From the NCBI GenBank assembly GCA_024226535.1, contig JAAELP010000359.1, positions 1 through 47,498 on the forward strand: a DNA stretch of 47,498 bases, written 5' to 3'. The notes under the pieces were generated by a model. That model did no database searches. It was given only the letters and a program-made list of their open reading frames with translations, and was not told where the DNA came from. Source of the DNA: Planctomycetota bacterium. Its GTDB lineage: Bacteria > Planctomycetota > Phycisphaerae > Phycisphaerales > SM1A02. Numbering within the stretch: the stretch's first letter is position 1; every line of letters starts with the position of its first letter. Of the stretch, positions 22,275 to 32,200 are shown piece by piece. The translations under genes and the position numbers were made by a program.

Positions 22275-22679
22275 TCACGTCAGGTGCACGACGAGACGCC
22301 GCGCGTGGCGGCGGCGGCGGTGCTCCCAGAGGTACACGCCCTGCCACGTTCCCAGCGTCAGGCCCCCGTCCAGGATCGGGATCGACAGGCTCGTGGCCGT
22401 CAAGGCCGACCGGATGTGCGACGGCATGTCGTCCGGTCCCTCCTGCGTGTGCGTGAAGTCCGGGTCGCCCTCGGGCACGAGCCGCTCGAGCCAGCGCTCC
22501 AGGTCGTGCCGGGCGGACGGGTCGGCGTTCTCCTGGATCACCAGGCTCGCCGACGTGTGCCGGACGAACACGGTGCACAGGCCCTCGTCGACGCCGGTGT
22601 CGGCCACGATCGCGGCGAGTTCGGGCGTGAACTCGTACATCCCGGGGCCGTCGGTCTGCACGGTGAGGCGGTGGATCAT
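22275..22679 (-). CDS. YjbQ/UPF0047 family protein
   Basis: 134 residues, the usual size for this family. Diagnostic motifs are R-H-T-S-A-S-L (His41), Q-E-N-A-D-P, a central D-D-M-P-S-H-I-R-S-A-L and the terminal G-T-W-Q-G-V-Y-L-W-E-H-R. Family members form trimers. E. coli YjbQ has weak thiamine-phosphate synthase activity, but the physiological role is not established. The ATG at 22679 is chosen; an in-frame ATG five codons earlier is also possible, and neither has a clear ribosome-binding site. The gene converges on the TolC-like gene with 10 nt between stop codons and is divergent from the ABC ATPase at 22726. Confidence 0.93.
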   Translation of the reverse strand: MIHRLTVQTDGPGMYEFTPELAAIVADTGVDEGLCTVFVRHTSASLVIQENADPSARHDLERWLERLVPEGDPDFTHTQEGPDDMPSHIRSALTATSLSIPILDGGLTLGTWQGVYLWEHRRRRHARRLVVHLT

Positions 22680-22725
22680 GACGGGCGCGATCATACTGGG
22701 TTCTGTGCGGTACCATCCACCGCCC

Positions 22726-23670
22726 ATGGCCGGACCAACAGACACCGACACCCCCGCGCTGGCCGTGAGCCAACTCGGATATACGTATCCGAAACGACGA
22801 CGCCAGCCGGCGCGGACGGCCCTCGACGACGTGAGCTTCACCGTGGCGACGGGCGAGTCCGTCGCCCTGCTCGGGCCCAACGGATCGGGCAAGAGCACGC
22901 TCATGCGGCTGGTGAGCGGGCTCCTGCCCTCGCCGCCGGGCGCGATCGCCGTCGGTGGTAAGGTCGGCCGCGGCGCCCGCCGCCGCCGCCTGGGCGTCGT
23001 CTTCCAGCACGACGCGCTCGACGGGCATCTCACGGTTCGCGAGAACCTCCGCGACCAGGCGGCGTTGTACGGGCTGACCGGGGCGACGGCCGCGGAACGC
23101 GTGGATGGCGACCTCGCGGCCGCGGGCCTCGACGATCGGGCCGACGCGCTCGTCAAGACGCTCTCCGGCGGCCTGCGACGACGCGTCGACCTGTGCCGCG
23201 CGTTGCTCCACCATCCGTCGGTGCTCCTGCTCGACGAACCGACCACGGGCCTCGACCCCGCCGCGCGGACCGCCTTCCTCGCCACGCTCGACGAGCGGCG
23301 GGCCGGGCACGGTCTCGCGATCCTCATGAGCACGCACCTCGTGGACGAGGCGGACCGGCAGGACCGCGTCGTGCTCCTCGACGAGGGGCGCATCGTCGCC
23401 GACGACACCCCGGAGGTCCTGCGCCGGGCGCTGGGGGCGCGCCGGCTCACCATCACCGACGACGCCTGGGAGCCGCCGACCACCGAGGCGGGCCGCTGGC
23501 AGCCCGGGCCGCGCGGCTGGTCCCGCACCCTCGACGACGACGCCCCGGCCGCTGGCTGGGAGTCGATCCTCGGCGGCGAGGTGACCTGCACGATCGGCCC
23601 GCCCACCCTCGCCGACGTCTTCGAGACACGCACCGGCCACGCCCTCGTCGATCCGGAGGTGGACGCGTGA
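22726..23670 (+). CDS. ABC transporter ATP-binding protein (ABC-2 / Drr type)
   Basis: 314 residues from the ATG at 22726; the open frame extends upstream but runs antisense through yjbQ. Walker A is G-P-N-G-S-G-K-S-T (residues 50-58), the signature L-S-G-G-L-R-R-R is near 146, Walker B is V-L-L-L-D-E-P-T-T-G-L-D-P, and the switch His lies in M-S-T-H-L-V-D-E-A-D. The N-terminal Y-T-Y-P provides the stacking aromatic. The C-terminal ~80 residues form the accessory region common in drug or natural-product exporter ATPases. Its stop codon overlaps the GTG of the permease gene (GTGA), so the two are co-translated parts of one exporter. The substrate is not predictable. Confidence 0.94.
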   Translation: MAGPTDTDTPALAVSQLGYTYPKRRRQPARTALDDVSFTVATGESVALLGPNGSGKSTLMRLVSGLLPSPPGAIAVGGKVGRGARRRRLGVVFQHDALDGHLTVRENLRDQAALYGLTGATAAERVDGDLAAAGLDDRADALVKTLSGGLRRRVDLCRALLHHPSVLLLDEPTTGLDPAARTAFLATLDERRAGHGLAILMSTHLVDEADRQDRVVLLDEGRIVADDTPEVLRRALGARRLTITDDAWEPPTTEAGRWQPGPRGWSRTLDDDAPAAGWESILGGEVTCTIGPPTLADVFETRTGHALVDPEVDA

Positions 23671-24419
23671 GCGCGCCGTCACCATGGGTCGCGGTCGCGG
23701 TCATCGCGCGACGCGAGCTCATTCGCTTCGTCCGGCAACCGGTGCGGGTGGCGGCGGCGGTGGGCACGCCCGCCGTGCTGTGGCTCTTCCTCGCCGCCGG
23801 CGTCGGATCGTCGCTGCGGCCGGAGGCGTTGTCCGCCGGGAGCTACGGCGCGTTCCTCCTGCCGGGCATGATGACGCTGGTCGCCGTCTTCGCGTCGATC
23901 TTCTCGAGCATCACGATCATCGAGGAGCGCAACGACGGCTGGCTCCAGTCGGTGCTCGTCTCGCCGGCGCCGCGCTGGTCGATCGCGCTGGGCAAGACGA
24001 TCGGCGGCGGCCTGATCGCGTGGATCCAGGCGTTGCTCCTGCTTCCCCTCGCCGTCGCCGCCGGGGTTTCGATGGACGCGGGGTCCATGATTCTCGTCGC
24101 CCTCGCACTCGCCATCACCTGCTGCGGCATGACCGCCCTCGGCGTCGCCTTCGCGTGGCGCAGCGAAACGTCCGCGGGCTTTCATGCGGTCATGAACCTC
24201 GTGTTCATGCCGATGTGGTTGCTGTCGGGGGCCTTCTTCCCCGCGTCCGGCGCAGCGGGCTGGATCCGCGGCGTGATGACCATCAACCCGTTGACGTGGT
24301 GCACGGACAGCATCCGCGGACCATTGACGGGAGTGGACGGGGCATGGCCGCTGGTGCTTGCCGCCATCTTCGCGGCGGCGATGGTCGCGGTGGCGACCGC
24401 GGTGATCGCGCGCGAGTAG
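23667..24419 (+). CDS. ABC-2 type transporter permease
   Basis: 250 residues; the GTG at 23667 overlaps the stop of the ATPase gene, and GGAGGTGG just upstream serves as ribosome-binding site. Six hydrophobic segments are visible (about residues 25-45, 55-75, 105-130, 138-160, 170-188 and 225-247). Family features are an N-terminal R-R-E-L-I-R-F-V-R-Q-P amphipathic helix, E-E-R-N-D-G-W-L-Q-S-V-L-V-S-P between segments 2 and 3, and P-M-W-L-L-S-G-A-F-F-P near segment 5. Together with the upstream ATPase it should form a homodimeric exporter of the Nod/Drr type. Confidence 0.93.
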   Translation: MSAPSPWVAVAVIARRELIRFVRQPVRVAAAVGTPAVLWLFLAAGVGSSLRPEALSAGSYGAFLLPGMMTLVAVFASIFSSITIIEERNDGWLQSVLVSPAPRWSIALGKTIGGGLIAWIQALLLLPLAVAAGVSMDAGSMILVALALAITCCGMTALGVAFAWRSETSAGFHAVMNLVFMPMWLLSGAFFPASGAAGWIRGVMTINPLTWCTDSIRGPLTGVDGAWPLVLAAIFAAAMVAVATAVIARE

Positions 24420-24487
24420 CGGCGATCGCGCATGAACATCCATGCCGTTGCCGTTGATCACGCACATCGCGGCGTGGCTCCAATAGG

Positions 24488-25402
24488 TCACGCCCACGGA
24501 CCGCCAGGCTCCCACCGGCTTTCGAGACTGATGCCGACCGCGACCGCCTCGGCGACGGGAGCCAGGAACCTGGCAACGGCCGTTACTACGTCGGCGAACG
24601 ACTCCGGGGCGTCCGTGGGTCGAAGGCGGCGACGGAACGCCGCCCACTGCGCCTGCTTCGCGCGATCGGCCATCATCTCGTCTGAGAAAGCCACGGGCTC
24701 TGCCTCAACCGGCGTACCGCGTCGCTCGCACGTGGCGCGCACAGCCTCTGCGAGCACGGCACCGTCGAATGCACGTGATCGGGCCAGTGTCCAGATGTCG
24801 AAGTAGTCCTTCATCCGGCTATTGAGCACGCCGCGATAGAGCATGACCTGGAACTTCTCTGCGATCGAGGTCTCCGGCGGGTACGCGCGAAGACGCGGCG
24901 GCTCCATGTCAAGCACGGTCGGGTACTCGATCTCTTCGGGCCCAGGCGTGATGCGATCGCCGAACCCGATGTCGATCTGCATCCTGATCCGCGCATTGCC
25001 GAGCGCCCCGTCGAACTCGACGCGCAGCCCTTCGTAGTCGGCGTCTTCGGTGATCGGCGTCGCCCGGACGGACGCTCCGTCGAAGCTGAGCCCATCATCC
25101 TCGATCGGGATCTCGCAGACATCGCGAACCGTCGCCTCGATTGCCTCGACTTCGTTGCTCATCTCGCCGAGCAGGTCGATATCGCGCGTCGGCCGTATCG
25201 ACGAGAGGCGCCAGACGCGAAGGAGCAGGGCTCCCTTGAGCACGAAGCGATCCGCGTACGCTGACTTCGAGAGCCGAAAGAGGAAGCGCTCGAGCGCATA
25301 GTGTTGAAGTAGATCGTTGAAAGTCCGCCCGGACGCCTTCGCTTCGTCCTTGAGACGCTGGTGGACGGATGCGGCGACGTTCTTCGGGGCCCGTTCGGTC
25401 AC
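24488..25402 (-). CDS. abiEii: AbiEii-family nucleotidyltransferase toxin
   Basis: 304 residues. The GTG at 25402 overlaps the stop of the antitoxin gene (GTGA). Family motifs in order: V-L-K-G-A-L-L-L (residues 54-61), R-P-T-R-D-I-D-L-L-G with the catalytic aspartates D74 and D76, I-R-M-Q-I-D-I-G-F-G-D (third acidic site), and S-I-A-E-K-F-Q-V-M followed by R-M-K-D-Y-F-D-I-W. AbiEii toxins are nucleotidyltransferases that inhibit growth, in one characterised homologue by modifying tRNA acceptor ends, and act in phage defence. All catalytic positions that I can check are intact. The gene is convergent with the ABC exporter genes (68-nt gap), and the pair is likely a mobile defence cassette. 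Confidence 0.93.
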   Translation of the reverse strand: MTERAPKNVAASVHQRLKDEAKASGRTFNDLLQHYALERFLFRLSKSAYADRFVLKGALLLRVWRLSSIRPTRDIDLLGEMSNEVEAIEATVRDVCEIPIEDDGLSFDGASVRATPITEDADYEGLRVEFDGALGNARIRMQIDIGFGDRITPGPEEIEYPTVLDMEPPRLRAYPPETSIAEKFQVMLYRGVLNSRMKDYFDIWTLARSRAFDGAVLAEAVRATCERRGTPVEAEPVAFSDEMMADRAKQAQWAAFRRRLRPTDAPESFADVVTAVARFLAPVAEAVAVGISLESRWEPGGPWA

Positions 25403-26013
25403 AGCATGGCCTCGAGATAGGGGCGCATGACGGCAGTTACGCGATCGATCTCAGCGAACCGTGTGATCGCCGACAGGTCGGCGCGGCCCCGGCGCCAGTA
25501 CATTCGAAGCGCTTCGATTGCGATGTCGAGCCCGATCTTGTGACGGAACTTGAAGCAGTCGGCGAGGGTCTTCTCCGCAGAGAAGATTCGAACACTGACG
25601 TGGCTCACATCGTGCGTCTCGATACCTTCGCTCATCGCCTTGCCGCCGAATCGATACGTCCGGACGGGCGGGTGTTCGAGTCTGGGCGTCCACGCGCCCT
25701 TTGGCAGCGCCAGATCAACTGCGTGCGGGATCTGTGTCGTGATCTGGTGAAACGCCAGCGCGGAGACCAGGCAGACGACGCCCTTGGGGATCCGCGCGGC
25801 GACCGTGAGGAGATCCGGGTTCACGGCGGGCTCGGCGGTGGCCAGGCGATAGAGCCCACGGGCGAGGCGCTCGACCCGGCCCGCATCCCGGAGCGCGTAG
25901 AGCGTTCGCGGGTGGATGCCCGCTTTCAGGGCCTCCCCCGTCCGGAGGGTGCCGCCATGCTCGCGGAAGATCCGCTCGGCGTTCTCGGATGCAGTGCCGC
26001 TCGATGCTGCCAT
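25399..26013 (-). CDS. abiEi: AbiEi-family antitoxin / autorepressor
   Basis: 204 residues from the ATG at 26013 (AGAGG 4 nt upstream); a TTG at 26040 is a less likely start. The N-terminal winged-helix region is visible as R-I-F-R-E-H-G-G-T-L-R-T-G-E-A-L-K-A-G-I followed by R-T-L-Y-A-L-R-D-A-G-R-V-E-R-L-A-R-G-L-Y-R-L. A larger C-terminal antitoxin domain follows, with V-V-C-L-V-S-A-L-A-F-H-Q-I-T-T-Q, V-R-I-F-S-A-E-K-T-L-A-D-C-F-K-F-R and I-A-I-E-A-L-R-M-Y. Family members repress their own promoter by binding inverted repeats and antagonise AbiEii. A matching dyad lies just upstream. Confidence 0.93.
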   Translation of the reverse strand: MAASSGTASENAERIFREHGGTLRTGEALKAGIHPRTLYALRDAGRVERLARGLYRLATAEPAVNPDLLTVAARIPKGVVCLVSALAFHQITTQIPHAVDLALPKGAWTPRLEHPPVRTYRFGGKAMSEGIETHDVSHVSVRIFSAEKTLADCFKFRHKIGLDIAIEALRMYWRRGRADLSAITRFAEIDRVTAVMRPYLEAML

Positions 26014-26022
26014 GGGGCCTCT

Positions 26023-26074
26023 ATCGGATAATAACCGCAATACAAGTTGATAACTATAGCGTTTTTTATCCGGA
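26023..26074 (-). promoter_or_regulatory. AT-rich promoter and dyad operator of the abiE operon
   Basis: This is an AT-rich island in GC-rich surroundings. It has an imperfect 16-nt dyad (26023-26038 against 26059-26074, 12 of 16 positions complementary, core CGGATAA/TTATCCG). Nested in it is AGTT-GAT-AACT (26045-26055), whose centre nearly coincides. A -10-like TATTAT (26033 down to 26028 on the minus strand) lies within the near arm. Repressor binding here would block the promoter, as known for AbiEi proteins; the assignment is inference. Confidence 0.6.
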
Positions 26075-26122
26075 AGGCAACATCGTGTTCGGTCGGCCGC
26101 ATCCCGCCCCGGGTTCTCTGAT

Positions 26123-27880
26123 CTACGCGCACGGACCCCAGTTCGAGATCACCACGAGGATGTCGGCGAAGTCGACGATTCCGTTGCCGTTGAGGTCGCG
26201 GAGGCAGCCGCCGCACGGGCCCCAGGCGGCGATGACCTGGAGGATGTCACCGAAGCCGACGTCGCCGGAGCCGTCGAGGTCGCCGATGCATGCGCCCTCG
26301 CAGATATCGGGGATGCCGTTGCCGTCCGCGTCGAGGGTCGTGCCCGCCGCGACCTCGCAGGAGTCCGGAATGTCGTTGTCGTTGCAGTCCGGAGCGCCGG
26401 CGGCGAGATCGTCGGTGTCGGCGATTCCGTTGCCGTTGCAGTCGTAGTCGCCGATCCGCAGGTAGTAGACGTCCTGCTCGCCGTTGAAGGTTGCCGCGAA
26501 GGCGACGTGGGCGCCGACGTCGTCGGAGACCATGTCGTAGTAGTCACCGAGCTTCTGCTGCTGCGGGTATCCCACCGAGTGATTGAAGGGCACCGTGAGC
26601 GCCGTGTTCGTGCTCCACGTGAGGCCGCCGTCGGACGAGGAGGCGTGGTAGAGCTGGGACGTAATCACCGTGGGATCCGCGCGGGTGTCGTTCCAGACCA
26701 CGTCGATCCGGCCGTTCGGGGCCACCGACATCGTGCCGAACCACTGCCAGGCACCGTTGAACACGACGTCGTCGTTGACCCGCGTCGGCGTGCTCCACGT
26801 CGCGCCGCCGTCCTCGCTGCGCACGAACATCACGTCCATCGGATCGAAGACGCCCGTTCGGGCGACCGACGCGATCATGTAGATGAAGCCGTCGCGCGGC
26901 CCGCCCGAACGGTCGACGCCGACGTCGGCCTGGCCGAGGAGCCCGGACGGATTCGGCCCGTCCCCGAGCACCATGCGTCCACCCATGTCCACGTCGACGG
27001 TGAGATCGAACGTGGGAGTCTGCATCGCGTCGCGGGCGTTCGACGAGCGGACGAACAGGAACCGGTCGAGGTCGAGCGGCACCGACTGCACCCCCACCGT
27101 GTACTGCTCGCCGTCGGGACCGACCGCCATCGTGCCGAAGCGCGGCGCCTCGACGAAGTTGATCGGGAACTCGAAGGACGCGCCGCCGTCGACGGACCGG
27201 TTCCACGTCGCCAGGCCGCAGCACGCCGCCGCCGCGCTCCACGCCGTGTAGACGTGGCCGGCGCCGATCCCGTTCGTGCGATCCACCGCCATCCACGCCT
27301 TGTCGCCGCCGAACGCGTTGACCGGCGCCTCCCAACTGATGCCGCCGTCGTCGGAGCGGAACACCTGGCAACTGAACTCCGTGGAGTCGTTCACGTGGAG
27401 GCTGTTGTAGAAGAAGGTGCCGCTGGCATCGAAGTCGAGCACGGGATCGCTGCGGAAGACCTCGTTCTCAAGCACGCCGGGGAAGACCCACGTTCGCCCG
27501 CCGTCACGGCTGTAGGCCCATCCCGCCTGCCGGAAGTTGGAGAAGATGCTGTCGAACTGACGCCAGCCGATGGCGATCCGGTTCGGCGCGGTCGGATCCA
27601 CCGCGAGCGACGGCTCGTTGGCGGCGTCACCGTTGATGTTCGCCCCGGTGAAGTCGATGTTGGCCTGCACCGGTTGCATCGGGCCGAGGGTCGGAGCCAC
27701 GGACCGCGGCGTCCCGACCGGCGCCCGGCGCGGGGCGTGCACGTAGGGATCGTCGGGGCGCTCAACGCCGTCGCGATCTCCCGTCTGGGCGAGCGCGCTC
27801 GTTCCGGTTACCGCCGCGGCCATGATCAGCATCGCCGCCAGCATCGCCGGCAGGATCGCCAGCCCGTTCCGTTCGTTCAT
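26123..27880 (-). CDS. Secreted BNR/Asp-box repeat protein with dockerin-like C-terminus
   Basis: 585 residues; the ATG at 27880 has GAGGAGG 6 nt upstream. The signal peptide covers about residues 1-31 (A-L-A-Q). Residues about 80-480 carry at least five Asp-box motifs of the S-x-D-G-G-x-T-W type (SRDGGRTW, SDDGGISW, SVDGGASF, SEDGGATW, SSDGGLTW), as in sialidase-like beta-propellers. The catalytic Arg triad and Tyr/Glu of true sialidases are not evident, so I do not call it a sialidase. A Ca-binding segment follows (D-C-N-G-N-G-I-A-D, D-C-N-D-N-D-I-P-D-S-C, D-A-D-G-N-G-I-P-D-I-C). Two dockerin-like repeats each end W-G-P-C. Confidence 0.9.
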   Translation of the reverse strand: MNERNGLAILPAMLAAMLIMAAAVTGTSALAQTGDRDGVERPDDPYVHAPRRAPVGTPRSVAPTLGPMQPVQANIDFTGANINGDAANEPSLAVDPTAPNRIAIGWRQFDSIFSNFRQAGWAYSRDGGRTWVFPGVLENEVFRSDPVLDFDASGTFFYNSLHVNDSTEFSCQVFRSDDGGISWEAPVNAFGGDKAWMAVDRTNGIGAGHVYTAWSAAAACCGLATWNRSVDGGASFEFPINFVEAPRFGTMAVGPDGEQYTVGVQSVPLDLDRFLFVRSSNARDAMQTPTFDLTVDVDMGGRMVLGDGPNPSGLLGQADVGVDRSGGPRDGFIYMIASVARTGVFDPMDVMFVRSEDGGATWSTPTRVNDDVVFNGAWQWFGTMSVAPNGRIDVVWNDTRADPTVITSQLYHASSSDGGLTWSTNTALTVPFNHSVGYPQQQKLGDYYDMVSDDVGAHVAFAATFNGEQDVYYLRIGDYDCNGNGIADTDDLAAGAPDCNDNDIPDSCEVAAGTTLDADGNGIPDICEGACIGDLDGSGDVGFGDILQVIAAWGPCGGCLRDLNGNGIVDFADILVVISNWGPCA

Positions 27881-27946
27881 CGGAATCCTCCTCGCCCTGC
27901 TCTATACAAACGCACGCAACCCGGTTCTGTTCCACCAAAGTGGCGG

Positions 27947-29077
27947 TCAGGTCTTCACGTACGTCCACTGCGCAAGGACCACCGGGATCAGGACGATCAC
28001 CGGGAGGAACGCCCCCACCGCCGGCACGATGCCGGGAAGCTCCAGGATCATGAACAGGGCGGCGCCGATCATCGTCGGGATGGCGATGATCGCGCAGAGC
28101 AGCGCGCACGTCATCAGGTTGGTCGGTTGGCGGGCGAGGAAGGTCGGTAACGCGAGCCACATCACGAGGACGTTCACGAGCACCACCGCGAACCTGGAGT
28201 AGCGGTACCGGCGCAGCATGTCGCGATCGGCGCGGTCGTTCACGTCGAGCGTCGCGAGCATCTCGGCGATCTGGCGCAGGCTCAGCATCGCCGCGAACTG
28301 GCCGTACCGATCCACGAGCAGCATGCGCGGCGTCAGATCGGAGGGATAGAACTCCAGCGGCGCCCGCCCTCCTCGCTCCCCCGGTCGCCCGAGCGTGATC
28401 GCTTCGCCGCCGGTCAGGGCCCAGCCCGTCTCGCCGTCGCCGGGATCGACCCACCGCGCGATGTCGGCGGTGACCCGCCGCGTCGTGCGCAGGCGGTCGT
28501 CTCGCTCCAGGATCGTCACCGTCGACAGCTCCTCCGCCTTCGGGTCGAACGACGGCGACTGGAAGATGCTGCGGCCTCCGTCCGCCGTCGGGGGCACCGC
28601 GAAGCTCTCGAGCCGGCGCTTGCCGATGTGGTCGTGGTCGCGCAGCAGCAGCGGCGCGACGCGCGGGAGGAACACCTCCTGGTTCACGAGCTGAAGCAGG
28701 CTCAGGGCGAAGACACCGACGACGAACGGCATCGCGATCCGGTGCATGCTGAGGCCCGCGGCGAGCAGCGCGACCAACTCGCGGTGCCGGTGCATCTGCG
28801 CGAGCGTGAAGCCCATCGCTCCAATCGCCACGAGCCCGTGCAGGTAGGCGTAGAACTGGAAGAACCGCGGGCTCTGGAAATCGATCGTGAGCATCGTGAC
28901 CGCGCCGAACATCCGCAGGAACCCGGCCTCCTCGCCCACCTGCCGGCGTCCGGCCTCGACGAAGGAGTCGAGCGCGGAGATCACGTCGATCACGATCGCG
29001 AACACGAACAGGAGCGTGAAGAGCACCACGAAGTTCGCGGTGAAACGGACGAGGATGTGCCGGTCGATGATCGACAT
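27947..29077 (-). CDS. LptF/LptG-family permease (second copy, LptG-like)
   Basis: 376 residues from the ATG at 29077; the longer open frame upstream overlaps the previous gene. It shows the YjgP/YjgQ layout: three N-terminal transmembrane helices (about residues 12-33, 60-85 and 95-120), a periplasmic beta-jellyroll (about 130-265) and three C-terminal helices (about 295-315, 325-345 and 350-370). The opening I-I-D-R-H-I-L-V-R-F and the coupling-helix-like L-V-A-L-L-A-A-G-L-S-M-H-R-I are typical. In the known system LptB2FG extracts lipopolysaccharide from the inner membrane. It begins 9 nt after its paralogue, so the two should form the heterodimer; no lptB is in the window. Confidence 0.9.
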   Translation of the reverse strand: MSIIDRHILVRFTANFVVLFTLLFVFAIVIDVISALDSFVEAGRRQVGEEAGFLRMFGAVTMLTIDFQSPRFFQFYAYLHGLVAIGAMGFTLAQMHRHRELVALLAAGLSMHRIAMPFVVGVFALSLLQLVNQEVFLPRVAPLLLRDHDHIGKRRLESFAVPPTADGGRSIFQSPSFDPKAEELSTVTILERDDRLRTTRRVTADIARWVDPGDGETGWALTGGEAITLGRPGERGGRAPLEFYPSDLTPRMLLVDRYGQFAAMLSLRQIAEMLATLDVNDRADRDMLRRYRYSRFAVVLVNVLVMWLALPTFLARQPTNLMTCALLCAIIAIPTMIGAALFMILELPGIVPAVGAFLPVIVLIPVVLAQWTYVKT

Positions 29078-29085
29078 GGGCTCCG

Positions 29086-30696
29086 TCAGTGCCTCGACAA
29101 CCGGATCAGCGCGGCCAGCGTGATCGCCAACAGGATCGCGTTGCCGCCCCACATGATCAGGGCGCCCATCCCGAGCGAGCCGGCGCGCATCATCTGACCG
29201 CCGCCGGTGATGAGCAGCAGGTCGAGGATCGAGGGGAGGAACGCCCAGAGGTAGATCGTCAGGGCCTGGCTCGATCGGAGCCACATCCCGAGGGTCGCGC
29301 CGAGGCAAAGCAGCAGGATCGCGGTCACCGAGAGGGCGTACCGCTTCAGGAGCCGGCTGATCGCCTCGCGACGCACCTGGTCGATCCGGTAGACGAGGTG
29401 CGAGGCCTCCGTGACCAGGGCCGGGTCGTTCGTGTCCCTTGCCCGCTCGACGAGCGTCTCGCTCGGCAGCGCGCCGAGATCCTCCACGTCGACGTGCAGC
29501 ACCTCCAGGTTCTCCAGCGCCACGCGTTCGCGAACGTTGGCAGTGTCCGGAAACTCCGGGTCGAAGACCTCCGTGTGCTCCAGCACGAGATCGTAGGTGA
29601 ACGTCGCGTCCGGTCCCGCATCGTGCCGCGTCAGCGTCGCCATCTCGGCGCGAAAGACACGCCCGCCACCGGAGGCGAGTTCCTGCTCCACGACGATCGG
29701 GGACTCCGGCGTCGCCCCGAGACGCCCGTCGAGGAGCCCGGCGGCGCGAACGACGTAGCGCGCCTCCGTCGGCACCGACGCCGCGAACTCCGCGGCCTCG
29801 CCGCGAGCGAGCCGCTCGTCGAGCCGATCCCAGAGCGCGCGGTCACGCAGGTTCTCCGCGAGCATCTGCTTGTGCGTGAGCACCTCCCCGAACCCGTCGG
29901 GGTTCCGACGCAGTTCGATCAGCTCACCCTGGGACATGTGCCGCCCGTGGTCGGCGATCACGCTGGGGATCGCGATCGTGTCGAAGTCCAGGTGCTCGGC
30001 CTGGACGAGCAGCCTCGCGTCGGGGTTGTAGGCCACGGTGTCGTACATATCGAGCTTGAGGTAGGTAACCCCCGGCCGCCGGTAGATGTCGAGCACCGCC
30101 TTGTTCGCGGTGACGTCCTTGTCGACGCGACCGTCGGGATCGAGATCGGTGGCGACGACGCCGATCAGCACCAGGCGCGTGTCCGCGCCGCCGATCGCGC
30201 CCGTGGTGGGGATCACCCGGTCGGCGTGGATCTGTCGGTCGCCGATCGTGAACGGATCACCCCGGTCCAGCGCCGCCTGGAAGATCCGCGTGGCATCCTC
30301 GGCCACGGACGCCTGAAGGAGGCTCCAGAAACGCGGGATCACCCACTGCGTGAGCAGCACCATCACGATCGTGATCACCACCCCGAGCCCGGCGACGGGC
30401 ACGAGCAGACGCCGGTAGCTGATCCCGCCCACCGCCGCGGCGAGCGTCTCGTTGTCGGCGGTCATGCGATGCATGCTGAGCGTGCCGGCGAAGCCCGCCG
30501 CGAACGGCAGGGCGAACTGGAGCATGGGCACGATCGCGAGCCCGATGTACTTGATCGTCTGCTGAGCCGTGAGCAGGTTGTCCCGCGCCAGCGGCTTGAT
30601 CGCGGCGCCGAACGCGATCACCGTCACCAGCACGCCGGTGGTCAGCAGGAGCACTCGGACGAGGTCGCCGAGGATGTAGCGGTCCAGGATGCGCAC
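29086..30696 (-). CDS. LptF/LptG-family permease with enlarged periplasmic domain (LptF-like)
   Basis: 536 residues from the GTG at 30696, chosen because R-I-L-D-R-Y-I-L aligns with the family N-terminus; a GGAGG lies 15 nt upstream, which is long. N-terminal helices are at about residues 12-32, 52-75 and 98-122, and C-terminal helices at about 440-462, 470-490 and 510-530. The coupling segment reads E-T-L-A-A-A-V-G-G-I-S-Y-R-R-L. The periplasmic part spans about 310 residues, far more than the ~150 usual for LptF or LptG, and contains V-T-Y-L-K-L-D-M-Y-D-T-V and other beta-rich stretches. It follows fumC by 11 nt and precedes lptG by 8 nt, one operon. Confidence 0.88.
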   Translation of the reverse strand: MRILDRYILGDLVRVLLLTTGVLVTVIAFGAAIKPLARDNLLTAQQTIKYIGLAIVPMLQFALPFAAGFAGTLSMHRMTADNETLAAAVGGISYRRLLVPVAGLGVVITIVMVLLTQWVIPRFWSLLQASVAEDATRIFQAALDRGDPFTIGDRQIHADRVIPTTGAIGGADTRLVLIGVVATDLDPDGRVDKDVTANKAVLDIYRRPGVTYLKLDMYDTVAYNPDARLLVQAEHLDFDTIAIPSVIADHGRHMSQGELIELRRNPDGFGEVLTHKQMLAENLRDRALWDRLDERLARGEAAEFAASVPTEARYVVRAAGLLDGRLGATPESPIVVEQELASGGGRVFRAEMATLTRHDAGPDATFTYDLVLEHTEVFDPEFPDTANVRERVALENLEVLHVDVEDLGALPSETLVERARDTNDPALVTEASHLVYRIDQVRREAISRLLKRYALSVTAILLLCLGATLGMWLRSSQALTIYLWAFLPSILDLLLITGGGQMMRAGSLGMGALIMWGGNAILLAITLAALIRLSRH

Positions 30697-30707
30697 GGAC
30701 GAAGCGC

Positions 30708-32159
<1,452 letters not shown>

Positions 32160-32200
32160 CGTGGGCGTGTCCGTAATCATGGGTAGGCTCGCAGTCAACG

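Noticed and set aside
22393..22725. Upstream extension of the ABC ATPase frame
   Set aside because: It runs antisense through yjbQ and has no ABC-domain similarity; the ATG at 22726 aligns with the family N-terminus.
26123..27880. Calling the BNR-repeat protein a sialidase
   Set aside because: Asp boxes are structural and occur in many propellers; the catalytic Arg triad, Tyr and Glu of sialidases could not be identified.
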